Positions 28,233 to 40,025 of a DNA stretch of 64,000 nucleotides are shown here, in pieces. Source of the DNA: Chryseobacterium sp. MEBOG06 (GTDB lineage Bacteria; Bacteroidota; Bacteroidia; Flavobacteriales; Weeksellaceae); NCBI RefSeq assembly GCF_021869765.1, contig NZ_CP084580.1, positions 2,852,001 to 2,916,000 on the forward strand, given 5' to 3'. The notes under the pieces were generated by a model. That model did no database searches. It worked only from the letters and a program-made list of their open reading frames with translations, and was not told where the DNA came from. How positions within the stretch are numbered: the stretch's first letter is position 1; every line of letters begins with the position of its first letter. The translations under genes and the position numbers were made by a program.

Positions 28233-28910
28233 TTATTTTTTAGCTTTTACATCGATTGCGATCTCGATATCTTTGCTGATCATCCATTCTGCAGGATCGG
28301 CTTCTGAAGTACCGAATTTAAGTCCCCAATCTGCTCTGTTTACTGTGAATTTAGCCTGAATAGCAGCTGAATTATCTGCTACTTCTACTTTAGCAGGGAA
28401 AGTAACGTTCATTGTTTTTCCTGATAAGGTAAGGTTTCCGCTTACTGTTTTATTAGCTCCTGCAACAGCATCTTTCGGAGCATCTTTTAGATCGGTAACG
28501 CTTGTGATTTTAAAATCTGAAGTAGGGTTTTTCGCTGCGTCAAAGAAATCAGGATTTTTTAAGTGAGCTTCAAGATCTGCCGGTTTTTTATCTTTCTCTG
28601 TTACTGAAGCCGGGTCTACTTTGATAGAATTCATGTCTATTACAAAGTTTCCTGCAGAAACCTGACCTCCGTCAACACTGATGTCTCCTGACTTTACCAT
28701 AAGAGTTCCCCAACGAGGAGCCATTCCTCCTTTGTGGAATGCTTTCCAGTTTACTACAGATGCTACAGTATCTACCGCTAACACCTCTCCTTTACTTTCT
28801 GCCACAGTCTGTTCCTGAGCTGTAGCTGCATTATCTGCAGATTTTTCTTTATTACATGATGCTAAAAGCAATCCTACTCCTACTAATGCAATTACACTAA
28901 TTTTTTTCAT
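28233..28910 (-). CDS. YceI family lipoprotein
   Basis: A 225-residue lipoprotein: MKK start, hydrophobic stretch, lipobox ASC at about residue 19, a short Ala/Gln-rich linker, then a YceI beta-barrel (VNWKAFHKGG, GTLMVKSG, FDAAKNPTSDFKITSV, LTLSGKTMNVTFPAKV). YceI proteins bind long isoprenoid or amphiphilic molecules in the periplasm; the lipid anchor places this one in the outer or inner membrane. A -7 box lies at 28961-28968. Confidence 0.92.
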   Translation of the reverse strand: MKKISVIALVGVGLLLASCNKEKSADNAATAQEQTVAESKGEVLAVDTVASVVNWKAFHKGGMAPRWGTLMVKSGDISVDGGQVSAGNFVIDMNSIKVDPASVTEKDKKPADLEAHLKNPDFFDAAKNPTSDFKITSVTDLKDAPKDAVAGANKTVSGNLTLSGKTMNVTFPAKVEVADNSAAIQAKFTVNRADWGLKFGTSEADPAEWMISKDIEIAIDVKAKK

Positions 28911-28960
28911 ATTATTAAAATGTTTAAAAAAGTTGATTGAAATTTTGTTGTTTTCGGGTA

Positions 28961-28968
28961 CAAAAATA
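28961..28968 (-). promoter_or_regulatory. -7 box (TATTTTTG) of the YceI gene
   Basis: Exact TAnnTTTG on the minus strand, about 50 bases before the ATG. Confidence 0.6.
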
Positions 28969-29022
28969 TAAAAACCTTATTTCCGGAACCTTAACATACA
29001 TCAAGAAATGAAATATTATATA

Positions 29023-29334
29023 TTATCTGCATTTGTATATCCATTTGCGATAAACTTCTCTTCTGTATTCAGAATCATAATTACTGGAGAAATCATGATT
29101 CTTTTCTGTTTCATTTCGAAAACAGTCGGTTGTACTGTCTTCCTGAGGATCTCCTTTGGCAAGCCATCCTGTATCAGAGTAATTGGTGTAAGAACCATCA
29201 TGTTCATTTTTAAATACAACAATCTTTTCGTACTCCTGCAGCCTGCATTTGCATATTTTAGGCTCTTCAGATTCTCTCAACAGGCAAGATACCACTAAAG
29301 AGCAGCCGATGAGCAGTGTCAGTATTTTTCTCAT
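29023..29334 (-). CDS. Hypothetical small lipoprotein
   Basis: A 103-residue protein with lipoprotein signal MRKILTLLIGCSLVVSC (acylated Cys at about residue 17). The mature part is charged, with four further cysteines, including the CKC near the start and YKC at the end, which could form disulfides. No family recognised. It stands alone, and no exact -7 box is visible upstream. Confidence 0.65.
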   Translation of the reverse strand: MRKILTLLIGCSLVVSCLLRESEEPKICKCRLQEYEKIVVFKNEHDGSYTNYSDTGWLAKGDPQEDSTTDCFRNETEKNHDFSSNYDSEYRREVYRKWIYKCR

Positions 29335-29629
29335 GTTTATCGTTTTTCAATATTGTTATAGTTTTAATACAATGCAAGTAAATAAAATATTTAAACACAA
29401 ATTCACGGAAACTGATAATTAACCAGTAACGAGCAATCATTTAAAATTGGGTTAATAAGGCATCAGCTATTACTTGCTGCGAAATTTTAGTTATACGTAA
29501 TATTCAAAAAAACTGATCCTAAAATACTTAAAAGATCCAGACTGTTTTCTTTCTTTATTTTAAAGGGGGGGTATTATTTCCAGCTTCATGCAAAGGGGTT
29601 TGCCGCTATTTTCTATACTAGAAAATTTG
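29335..29629. other. Intergenic region, no gene seen
   Basis: AT-rich sequence between two divergent genes; includes a G7 run at about 29566. No ORF or RNA structure supported. Confidence 0.4.
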
Positions 29630-29637
29630 TATTTTTG
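29630..29637 (+). promoter_or_regulatory. -7 box (TATTTTTG) for the MG2/TonB-plug gene
   Basis: Exact TAnnTTTG, 38 bases before ATG 29675. It supports the internal start over the upstream in-frame codon at 29588. Confidence 0.65.
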
Positions 29638-29674
29638 CTTCTCTTTTATAAAAACACAAAAATTTAAATTGTTT

Positions 29675-32080
29675 ATGTCAAAAAAACTAATTTACCTGTT
29701 TGCCATAGGTGCAATGCAATGTCTTCATGCGCAAACGAAAGCTGAAGAAGCTTTAAAAACATTCGAACAAAAATATCCTCAGGAAAAAATACATCTCTTG
29801 TTAGATAAAAGCAGTTTTGTTGCAGGGGAAAACTTATGGTTTAAATCATTTGTATTTGATGGTTACAATACCTCATCTATTTCAACCTCATTATTTGTTG
29901 AGCTTTATGACAGCAACAAAAAACCAATCAGTAAGAAGCTTATTCCATTGCTAGATGGTGAGGGAAGCGGCAGTATCCTGTTGCCCGCTGCATTAAAAGA
30001 GGATGTTTACTACATCAGGGCCTATACTTCCTGGATGGCTAATTTCAGTGAAGATTTTCAGCTTATAAAGCCGATTACGGTGTATAATCCTGCGTCTCCT
30101 GAAAAGCTGACCACCACTCCGACTACTCATTGGACAGCCTCCGTATATCCTGAAAGCGGAAACTTTATAGACGGTATCTCTACAAAGCTTGCCGTAAGAC
30201 TTCAGTCCAACGGTGCTGAACCTGCTGATTGGGAAGGTTATGTAACAGACTCTGAAAATCCTGGAGAAAAGATTGCTGCATTCAAAGGATTGGATCAAAA
30301 TGTAGGTTTACTGACTATGACTCCCAAAAGCGGAAAGAAATACCAACTGGTGATTCAGAATCAGCATGGTGAGAAGCAGAATATCCCTTTACCGGATGTT
30401 TCTCCATCCGGAATCAGCCTACAGGTGAGCTCCGGTAATGACGCTGTGAAGTATACTTTAAAGTCAAAAAATTTACCTCAGCAGTCCCAACACTATAAAG
30501 TTTTAGGGACTATTAACAATCAGCTTGTTTATAAAGCCCAGGTTAATAAAATTTCTGACGAAATTCAGTATTCTATTCCAAACAATCAGCTTGTAAACGG
30601 CATTTTGCAGCTTACTGTTTTTGATGACAATGAAAATATTGTAGCCAACAGGTTATCCTTTGTTCAGCCACAGCTATTGCAGGTCAAAAAGCCGACCCTG
30701 CAATCTCTTTCACTGGACAACACGTCCCGTGCAAAAAATTCATTCGTAATTTCCAAAAATCCGGATTATTCCGGGTATACTGTTCTGGTTCTGGATGCCA
30801 ATACAAAAAGTACAGAAGACAGTCAAAGCTTATTAAGCTCCTTATGGCTGACTGGGGACATTACATCCAACATCATCAATCCGGCTCAATATTTCAACAG
30901 CAACCGTAATACAGATGCTCTGGATGCTCTTTTAATTTCGGAGAGATGGAAACGTTTTGACTGGAAATCTATTATTTCAGGAAATTACCCAAAGATTAAA
31001 TATCAGCTTGAAAATTATCTTTCTTACAAAGGGAAAGTCAGCGTTCAGGGAAAACCGGCTCCCAATACGGATGTTAATTTAATTTTTGACTCAAATTCGG
31101 GGTCTAAAATTTTTCAGATCAAATCTGACGCCAATGGTTTCTTTGTGATGAATAATTTAATTTTTGAAGATTCCATGAAATTTTCTTATCAGTTAAATGC
31201 TGATACTAAAGACCCCAATAGTAATTATTCTGTTTACTTTCAGCCAAATTTCGGTTTTATACCGTATATGAAAAGTCTTCCCTTATCTTCCTACAAACTT
31301 GCCCCGAGATCTCTGGAGGATAAGCCTTCTGAAGAAATTACACGATCATTCACAGCTATCAATGCACAAAAAATCATCAGTGAAAAAGTAATTAATATTG
31401 AAGAAATAAAAATAAGGGGAGAAATAAAAAGTAAGACTAAAAAATTAAATAATGAGCTAAGCAGCGCTTTATTCAAAAGTGCCCGCGAAGATGTCTTTGA
31501 CTTTGTGAACGACCCAAATGCTATTATTTCAACCAATATTCTGCAATGGTTACAAGGAAGAGTTGCGGGATTAAGCATTCAGTTACAAAATGGAACCTAT
31601 ATTCCCTATCTGCAAGGGACAAAAACAGAAGTTTATCTTGATGAAATGCCTATTCCGCCTAGCCAGATCGCTAATATGTCCACATCAGATATTGCTATGG
31701 TAAAGGTAATAAAAGGAATTTTTGCAGGAGGATTCGGAGGCGGTAATGGCGCCATAGCTATTTATACACGCCGAGGAGGAGGTTCTAAAGGAAAAATCAT
31801 AGACAGAAGCCTGCCATCGCAATTAAGACAGATCACATTATCCGGCTACGACAAAGAAACTCCGTTTGAAGGTCCAATCTACCAGAATGACAGTTTCAAA
31901 AAAATTCCACAGGATACCCGAAGTGTTCTATTCTGGAATCCTAATCTAGAAGTGCAGTCCCAGGAGCCTGCATCCGTAGAGTTTTACAATAATGATGATG
32001 CAAAAAAATACCGCATTATCATATTGGGACACGATAAAAGTAATGAGGTACCTCTTTATTACAATGAAATCCTACCCTAA
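29675..32080 (+). CDS. MG2 (alpha-2-macroglobulin-like) and TonB-plug domain protein
   Basis: An 801-residue exported protein with signal peptide (MSKKLIYLFAIGAMQCLHAQ). The first third has the MG2-like pattern (HLLLDKSSFVAGENLWFKSFV and YYIRAYTSWM), the middle has a carboxypeptidase-regulatory-like repeat region, and the last 200 residues hold a TonB-receptor plug-like domain with YLDEMPIPPSQI and a VKVIKGIFAGGFGGGNGAIAIYTRRGG stretch. The 22-strand beta-barrel of a real TonB-dependent receptor is absent. Such barrel-less plug proteins are typical of Bacteroidota; function unknown, probably an outer-membrane or periplasmic structural role. Confidence 0.82.
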   Translation: MSKKLIYLFAIGAMQCLHAQTKAEEALKTFEQKYPQEKIHLLLDKSSFVAGENLWFKSFVFDGYNTSSISTSLFVELYDSNKKPISKKLIPLLDGEGSGSILLPAALKEDVYYIRAYTSWMANFSEDFQLIKPITVYNPASPEKLTTTPTTHWTASVYPESGNFIDGISTKLAVRLQSNGAEPADWEGYVTDSENPGEKIAAFKGLDQNVGLLTMTPKSGKKYQLVIQNQHGEKQNIPLPDVSPSGISLQVSSGNDAVKYTLKSKNLPQQSQHYKVLGTINNQLVYKAQVNKISDEIQYSIPNNQLVNGILQLTVFDDNENIVANRLSFVQPQLLQVKKPTLQSLSLDNTSRAKNSFVISKNPDYSGYTVLVLDANTKSTEDSQSLLSSLWLTGDITSNIINPAQYFNSNRNTDALDALLISERWKRFDWKSIISGNYPKIKYQLENYLSYKGKVSVQGKPAPNTDVNLIFDSNSGSKIFQIKSDANGFFVMNNLIFEDSMKFSYQLNADTKDPNSNYSVYFQPNFGFIPYMKSLPLSSYKLAPRSLEDKPSEEITRSFTAINAQKIISEKVINIEEIKIRGEIKSKTKKLNNELSSALFKSAREDVFDFVNDPNAIISTNILQWLQGRVAGLSIQLQNGTYIPYLQGTKTEVYLDEMPIPPSQIANMSTSDIAMVKVIKGIFAGGFGGGNGAIAIYTRRGGGSKGKIIDRSLPSQLRQITLSGYDKETPFEGPIYQNDSFKKIPQDTRSVLFWNPNLEVQSQEPASVEFYNNDDAKKYRIIILGHDKSNEVPLYYNEILP

Positions 32081-32103
32081 ATCATTTCTATAAAAACTAT
32101 ACG

Positions 32104-32135
32104 GCCTGATTGCGTAATTGCATTCAGGCTTTTTT
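32104..32135 (+). terminator. Terminator after the MG2/TonB-plug gene
   Basis: GCCTGA/TCAGGC stem with a 14-base loop followed by T6. It also insulates the CRISPR array from upstream transcription. Confidence 0.75.
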
Positions 32136-32197
32136 ATGCAGTAGTTTTTGTATTCTATTTTATGGTGAATCATAATATCAAAATAAGTATGATAAAA

Positions 32198-34939
32198 ATG
32201 GCCTGGTGACTTTGAAAATTATTATCTTCGTGATTAGTCACAGCCAGGAAGAATATCTTCATAAATCATAACTTGTTGTGAATTGCTTTCAAAAATTATT
32301 ATCTTCGTGATTAGTCACAGCCCCTCTAAACTTGCGGATTATTTGTCAAATGTTGTGAATTGCTTTCAAAAATTATTATCTTCGTGATTAGTCACAGCTG
32401 CGACGAATATAAACATTATAAGAGCATCGTTGTGAATTGCTTTCAAAAATTATTATCTTCGTGATTAGTCACAGCTTTCCATTTTACAATATGTCGTCTA
32501 AGTCGGTTGTGAATTGCTTTCAAAAATTATTATCTTCGTGATTAGTCACAGCACTAAAGATTTAATATGCGTAGTCTCTACAGTTGTGAATTGCTTTAAA
32601 AAATTATTATCTTCGTGATTAGTCACAGCTATGCATGATGCTAAGCTAGACGCCCTAGAGTTGTGAATTGCTTTCAAAAATTATTATCTTCGTGATTAGT
32701 CACAGCTGTTGATTACGATTACAGGGACAGAGCATTGTTGTGAATTGCTTTCAAAAATTATTATCTTCGTGATTAGTCACAGCAGAGCTAAAACGTAAAA
32801 TAACAGAACTCCAGTTGTGAATTGCTTTCAAAAATTATTATCTTCGTGATTAGTCACAGCGGCAAAGTTTACAGGTGATGTCTGAGGTTAGTTGTGAATT
32901 GCTTTCAAAAATTATTATCTTCGTGATTAGTCACAGCGAATTTAACACTTGAAAATATCAAAACACAGTTGTGAATTGCTTTCAAAAATTATTATCTTCG
33001 TGATTAGTCACAGCCGGAATCCGGAGTATTACCAATTCCTGTCAGTTGTGAATTGCTTTCAAAAATTATTATCTTCGTGATTAGTCACAGCAAGGAATTT
33101 GATGAATCGTATAATAACTACGTTGTGAATTGCTTTCAAAAATTATTATCTTCGTGATTAGTCACAGCAGAGAGTGGCCGTTATAATGTAAGTACCGAGT
33201 TGTGAATTGCTTTCAAAAATTATTATCTTCGTGATTAGTCACAGCTCTGTGCCAGTTGGTAAGCTTAAACACTCCGTTGTGAATTGCTTTCAAAAATTAT
33301 TATCTTCGTGATTAGTCACAGCTCGCCAACCTAATAGGAGACTTAACAGGGAGTTGTGAATTGCTTTCAAAAATTATTATCTTCGTGATTAGTCACAGCT
33401 ATACGACCTCTCCTATTTAACCAAGGAGAGTTGTGAATTGCTTTCAAAAATTATTATCTTCGTGATTAGTCACAGCATTATGTATTCCCCCTGGAATGAT
33501 GATCCAGTTGTGAATTGCTTTCAAAAATTATTATCTTCGTGATTAGTCACAGCAGTTTTAGCAGCAACCCAGAGAGCTTCTACGTTGTGAATTGCTTTCA
33601 AAAATTATTATCTTCGTGATTAGTCACAGCCAGCTTTTTCTACTTTACTTTCTCCCTTTTGTTGTGAATTGCTTTCAAAAATTATTATCTTCGTGATTAG
33701 TCACAGCAATCGCATTAGAACTACCCGACAATTTTATGTTGTGAATTGCTTTCAAAAATTATTATCTTCGTGATTAGTCACAGCCCTGGAGAAGAATCTG
33801 GTTGGATGTATCCAGTTGTGAATTGCTTTCAAAAATTATTATCTTCGTGATTAGTCACAGCTGGGTATTCGAACAACGCATCGATAACGTAGTTGTGAAT
33901 TGCTTTCAAAAATTATTATCTTCGTGATTAGTCACAGCCGTTCAGTTAAAACAACGGTTGCTCTACTCGTTGTGAATTGCTTTCAAAAATTATTATCTTC
34001 GTGATTAGTCACAGCTAAGGTAAAGGAAAAAGCAAATGATGCGGCGTTGTGAATTGCTTTCAAAAATTATTATCTTCGTGATTAGTCACAGCGAAGCTGT
34101 TGTGGAGCAGATAGGTGTTATAGTTGTGAATTGCTTTCAAAAATTATTATCTTCGTGATTAGTCACAGCGGAGGAAATGGAAGCCTTTGTTAACGAGCAG
34201 TTGTGAATTGCTTTCAAAAATTATTATCTTCGTGATTAGTCACAGCCCAATCCATAAGTTTGCTAAAGAATATTTTGTTGTGAATTGCTTTCAAAAATTA
34301 TTATCTTCGTGATTAGTCACAGCCAATTAATTATGAACGAATTTAAAGGCACAGTTGTGAATTGCTTTCAAAAATTATTATCTTCGTGATTAGTCACAGC
34401 TACTGGCGAGGTTGATTATAACTCTTCATAGTTGTGAATTGCTTTCAAAAATTATTATCTTCGTGATTAGTCACAGCTTTATCCTTAACTTTAATAAAAG
34501 CGTCATAGTTGTGAATTGCTTTCAAAAATTATTATCTTCGTGATTAGTCACAGCTCATTACGAATACATGAAATTGAAGAAAGGGTTGTGAATTGCTTTC
34601 AAAAATTATTATCTTCGTGATTAGTCACAGCTATTACATTCCCGGGAATGATCACAGAATAGTTGTGAATTGCTTTCAAAAATTATTATCTTCGTGATTA
34701 GTCACAGCAATCAACACCGTTAATATCAGCTGAATTCAGTTGTGAATTGCTTTCAAAAATTATTATCTTCGTGATTAGTCACAGCCACAGCATTAAACAT
34801 GATTAACGATACAATGTTGTGAATTGCTTTCAAAAATTATTATCTTCGTGATTAGTCACAGCCAATGAGGTTAAAGAAATTGATGCTGATATGTTGTGAA
34901 TTGCTTTCAAAAATTATTATCTTCGTGATTAGTCACAGC
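32198..34939 (+). CRISPR. Type II-C CRISPR array, 36 repeats and 35 spacers
   Basis: 47-base repeats with 30-base spacers on an exact 77-base period: the full repeats start at 32275 and then every 77 bases to 34893. Repeats begin GTTGTGAATTGCTTTC and end GATTAGTCACAGC. The leftmost repeat (about 32198-32244) is degenerate in its first 16 bases, and the repeat at 32583 has C-to-A at its 16th base (32598); all others look identical. The 5' part pairs with the anti-repeat of the tracrRNA at 39909-39986, which fixes the crRNA sense as plus strand. Each repeat also contains TTG-N21-TATCTTCG, close to a Bacteroidetes promoter. A 16-bp terminator ends the array. Confidence 0.98.
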
Positions 34940-34943
34940 CTCA

Positions 34944-34978
34944 AAAAACAATCTACTGAAAATCAGTAGATTGTTTTT
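34944..34978. terminator. Bidirectional terminator between CRISPR array and cas2
   Basis: Perfect 16-bp stem (34944-34959 with 34963-34978) with a three-base loop, A-rich on one side and T-rich on the other, between the convergent array and cas operon. Confidence 0.9.
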
Positions 34979-34996
34979 ATTTTTAGGATTTAAAAT

Positions 34997-36225
<1,229 letters not shown>

Positions 36226-36228
36226 AGT

Positions 36229-39200
36229 CTATTCTCCAACTTTAATTATGGTTCCCAAATGATTTATTTTTATTTTTTCTAAACGATGTAAATAACCGTT
36301 TGATTGAAAAACTTCCCAGGTAATTCCTCTTAAAACCCTTTCATTTCTATTAATTGTTGTTTCTAAATGGTGCCGAAAATGAACCTCAAAAGTTCCATTA
36401 GACTTTTTACTCATTTTTTGAAGTCTAAATAACTTACTACTGATTGCAGATCTATTTTTAATATCAAAAAAGTCTAACTCATTTTCTTCCACAGGGTTTG
36501 AAGAATGTTTTAAATCCAAAACAAATAAGTCATTAATTTGCATTGAAAATTTAAATTCACCCAAATCATCATTGTCATTTCTATTAATAATTGGGTACGG
36601 TTTTCCTCCTTGAGAAATATTGAATTTTCCAATTTCAACAGCATCCCAAAAAGAAACTACACTTTCATTATATTTACCTTTACTATCAAGATAGACTAAC
36701 GCGTGATGATTTCCACCAGTTTTTACATATCCATCCCTTACCTTTTCAACTTTACTTTCTTCGAAAACTTTTAATGATTTAATTTTAATTCCCTTTTGTT
36801 TATTTAACCATATTGGATCTTCTTCTAAATTAGAGAACGCTTTTTTAATCCCTCCTCTTTCTTCAATTCTTGGTTTAATAATTTTTTCTTTAATCTTCTT
36901 ATCGACAATCTTTTCCACTTGCGCTGCTGTGAAATTTTCATTTAACAAAACTCTTTTGACACAAACATTTTCATAAACTAAAACCTCTTTTAGTTCATTA
37001 TTTTGAAAAAATATCGGATCTTTTTTATATTTTCAGTTGAAAAAGCTTCGCCAATGTTTTGATATTTATCAATTCTTTTCATAATTAACTCTTTGACCAA
37101 TGGATCAACTATATTTTCAAGATTATTGAAATTCTGATTTAATTTTTCTTTTTTTTCAGAAACCCTTTTTATCTTACCCATTACAGTCTCTTCGTGAAGT
37201 CTTCCCCTCGGTGTCCAAGTTATTTGCTCTTTTGAAGAATTCTTTGGCTTGTTTATATTTTTACTTAAAACTTTAGAAGACTTTTTAACAGATATAAAAA
37301 TTTGCTCCAAGTGCCTACGAACTTGCTCTCTTAAATTCTCAATAGGAGTTATAGACCAATCATCAATCTGATCAGCAAAAGCTTTTAAATCAAAATTTTC
37401 TACATTTAAGAATTGTGCATTCGATTTAAGTTCCTCTTTTGACATGCCACTTCTTTCGTACTGATAGAGTTTATTAAGATTATTGAGTCTGAAAATTATC
37501 TTCTGATCTGTCAGAGCACAAATTAATGCATCTACAGCATGATGCCGATGGTCATCTCTTTTTGACCAATCCTTGATTATCTTTATTTCTTTTGTTTTAT
37601 TTGTTCCATCCTTTATGATTTTAGTATCTACAAGACCCAAAAGCTTATACTTATCAAAGTTTACTTCCTGCATCACTTCCTTCAATCCCCATTTATCTCT
37701 AAGAAAATCTGTAACTTGTCCAGTTGTGGTAAATACATTTTCACAAACATTTTTAAGAAGCTTTACTGTTTCTTTGGAAATATATTGAGAATCTTTTTTC
37801 ATCCTTTCTACAAAATCAGATGGAATATCATCTCCTTTACAAATCAGGTTGTCAAATTTGGCTTTATTTATCTTTCCTTTTCCGTCGTTATAAAGTTCAT
37901 TTACTTTTTCTAAATATTGCTCAAATACTTCTTCACTCTTCCCACTCATAAAATCGTAGGCTGTCAATTGATTTTTTGTAGAATTACATTTTTTATGAGC
38001 AAGAATAAAATTATTCATATTGTTCGTAAATGATCTCGATTTCGGAAGTATATGTTCAAGATCCGCCTGCCCGGAAATAAAATCGGACATAGTAATTTCC
38101 CGGTTACAATAAAGACACTGTCCATCAGATTCTTGCCAGAGTCTATACCGCTGAATATCCCTGCCATTAACGATTTTGTAATGATATTCATTACTCAGTA
38201 CTTCTCTTATTTTATCATTTTCTTTTCTGTTTCTGAAATTGGAAACACTTATTCTTTTTCTCTGTTTAGCACTATTTCTAAGCTCCCTGGCCAATTCAAC
38301 CCTTATTTCATCAATTTTACCATACTTATCAATAATTTGATTCACAATATTCACAACCTGATTCAAAATCTGCTCTACAACCGGATTTCTCAAGCTGTTT
38401 TTAAGAATTGGCTGAAGTTTGTCCGTAATTTCAATCTTAGTTTTGTAGCCGCTATGATCATAACCAACCTTGTCACAAGCATCACTATATCCCAGACCTT
38501 GTTCCATAAAAGGAAGAATTTTCTTGATAGCTCTTGTTGATAAATTTCCATAGTCAGCATTATAGGAAACTTCATCAGCAAAGGTTTTTGACTGTTCTTT
38601 AGTCAAATTAAATCGCTTTTGAAGTGTATTTATAATTTCATCATCTGTAGGTAACGAATAAGTAATATGCCATAGCTCAAACAAGCCTCCCTTTTCATCA
38701 TTTTCATATGGATTGAAGTGCAGATATTCTTCACATTCTTGATCGTTTAAACCAGCATTATTCAAAGCCTTTTTAATAACTGAATATGTTCTGCTACCAT
38801 CCAATTCAGGAAAGTTGAGATAAACATTTTGACCTTGAAATGAAAGTATTTTTTTTATTTCATTGGCCGATAATTTAAATTTTGTGTTTAACTTAATCCC
38901 TTTGAATAAATTGTTTACCAATTTTTTTTTCTGTTCTATTGTCGGTTTATATTTATCTCCATTTTCAAAAGTAACTTCAAGATCATTTACTTTTTGCCAA
39001 ATACGAAATATTTCAAAAAAGGGAGATGATTTACTTATAGCTTTATGAAATTTTTCAAAAGTACAGTCAGAAACAAGACCTTTTTGACTCTTTAATGGTC
39101 TTTGGTAAAAAAGAATTTCATTTTTTAATTTTTGATATAAAGTATTTTTACTTTTTGATTCAGAATATCCTGTTAAGATATCAGGATAAAAACGAGTTTG

Positions 39201-39806
39201 AAAATTCCATACTCTATCAAATTCCTCAATATATGATGATCTTAAATAAGTTCTTTTACGCAAAATTGTATTTTGAGCATTTTCTGCATTTGAAAATTCA
39301 GCATATAATTGTTCACCAATAGTTTTACTTTTCAAATTGCTTTCCAATTCAGCTATTGCCAATTTGTATTCTGAAGAGTTTTCTTCAGCCGTTTTAGATT
39401 TCCTGTTGCTTAGGAATCCTCTTCTTTGGTTTAAGTGCATTAACACCCTCCCTATTTCCTGTAATGATAATTTTATTTTTAAAGAGTCATTTCGTAGTTT
39501 GTAAAGACTCAATTCATCTAATTTTATTAAATCTTCATCAGGATACATATTTAATTCTTTCAAAAAAGTGTATAACTTACTCTTTCGCAATTTCGTTCTC
39601 TGATAACCTCTTCTAATTCCTCTCGAAGTTGTTCTTGGTAAGTTTTTACTTGCTGTATTACCTGAGTAAAATTTACCCTGAAAATTTGGATCTTCGGGTA
39701 CTATTCTTACAGCCAATTCCTCTATTTCTTTTTTATTATTTTCTTCCTGAATAATTGCAACACCTACAGATGAAACTCCTACATCTAAACCTACTATTAG
39801 TCTCAT
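36229..39806 (-). CDS. cas9: Cas9 (type II-C), reading frame interrupted by a -1 shift at A AAA AAG
   Basis: RNA-guided DNA endonuclease. Zero frame covers 938 codons from 39806 to a stop at 36990: RuvC-I D8, arginine-rich bridge helix about 57-76 (SRGIRRGYQRTKLRK), REC lobe, RuvC-II E504, HNH with DLEH (H585), RuvC-III HRHHAVDAL (D759). The remaining 263 codons, holding the wedge/PAM-interacting end, are in the -1 frame; they are co-linear and stay open from the shift point. The shift falls at 37020-37026, an in-frame A AAA AAG heptamer (codons 927-929). A -1 slip there, or one extra A, gives a 1192-residue Cas9. It could be a sequencing indel, a recent mutation, or programmed frameshifting. 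Divergent from the tracrRNA. Confidence 0.93.
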
Positions 39807-39897
39807 AATTATTAATTTTTAGATACCACATAAAAATAGAAATAAAAAAAATATTTAAAATACGGATTCCCATAAATGTGTTAAAGATTTTTTCTTC

Positions 39898-39905
39898 TAT
39901 ATTTG
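39898..39905 (+). promoter_or_regulatory. -7 box (TATATTTG) of the tracrRNA
   Basis: Exact TAnnTTTG directly before the anti-repeat, placing the 5' end near 39909. Confidence 0.75.
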
Positions 39906-39908
39906 TAA

Positions 39909-39986
39909 TAATAATTTTGAAAAGCAATTCACAATAAGGATTATTCCGTTGTGAAAACATTCAAGGCGGGGCAACTCGCCTTTTTT
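39909..39986 (+). ncRNA. tracrRNA
   Basis: The anti-repeat at about 39906-39934 is complementary to the first 26 bases of the CRISPR repeat with one bulge (TTGAAAAGCAATTCACAA against the repeat start). It is followed by a small GGA-TTAT-TCC nexus-like hairpin, a linker, and a terminator hairpin at 39965-39980 ending in T6. Expected length about 78 nt. Transcribed away from cas9 (start 39806). A 7-bp alternative hairpin (TTCACAA 39928-39934 with TTGTGAA 39949-39955) would mask part of the anti-repeat in the free RNA. Confidence 0.88.
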
Positions 39987-40025
39987 CGTTTTAAAATCTT
40001 ATTTTAGCTATCCGAAAACAGAACA

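Noticed and set aside
28061-28243. 60-codon ORF in the YceI downstream region
   Set aside because: It overlaps the YceI terminator and stop codon, and shows no family motif or promoter.
33323-33429. Spacers 15 and 16 share a complementary AATAGGAGA stretch
   Set aside because: Nine matching bases between two spacers can arise by chance; no further extension.
36229-36948. Separate 239-codon gene between cas1 and cas9 (a Csn2- or Cas4-like candidate)
   Set aside because: Its frame is open upstream to the slippery site and reads on as the Cas9 C-terminus in the -1 frame; it has no promoter or independent domain. Treated as part of cas9.
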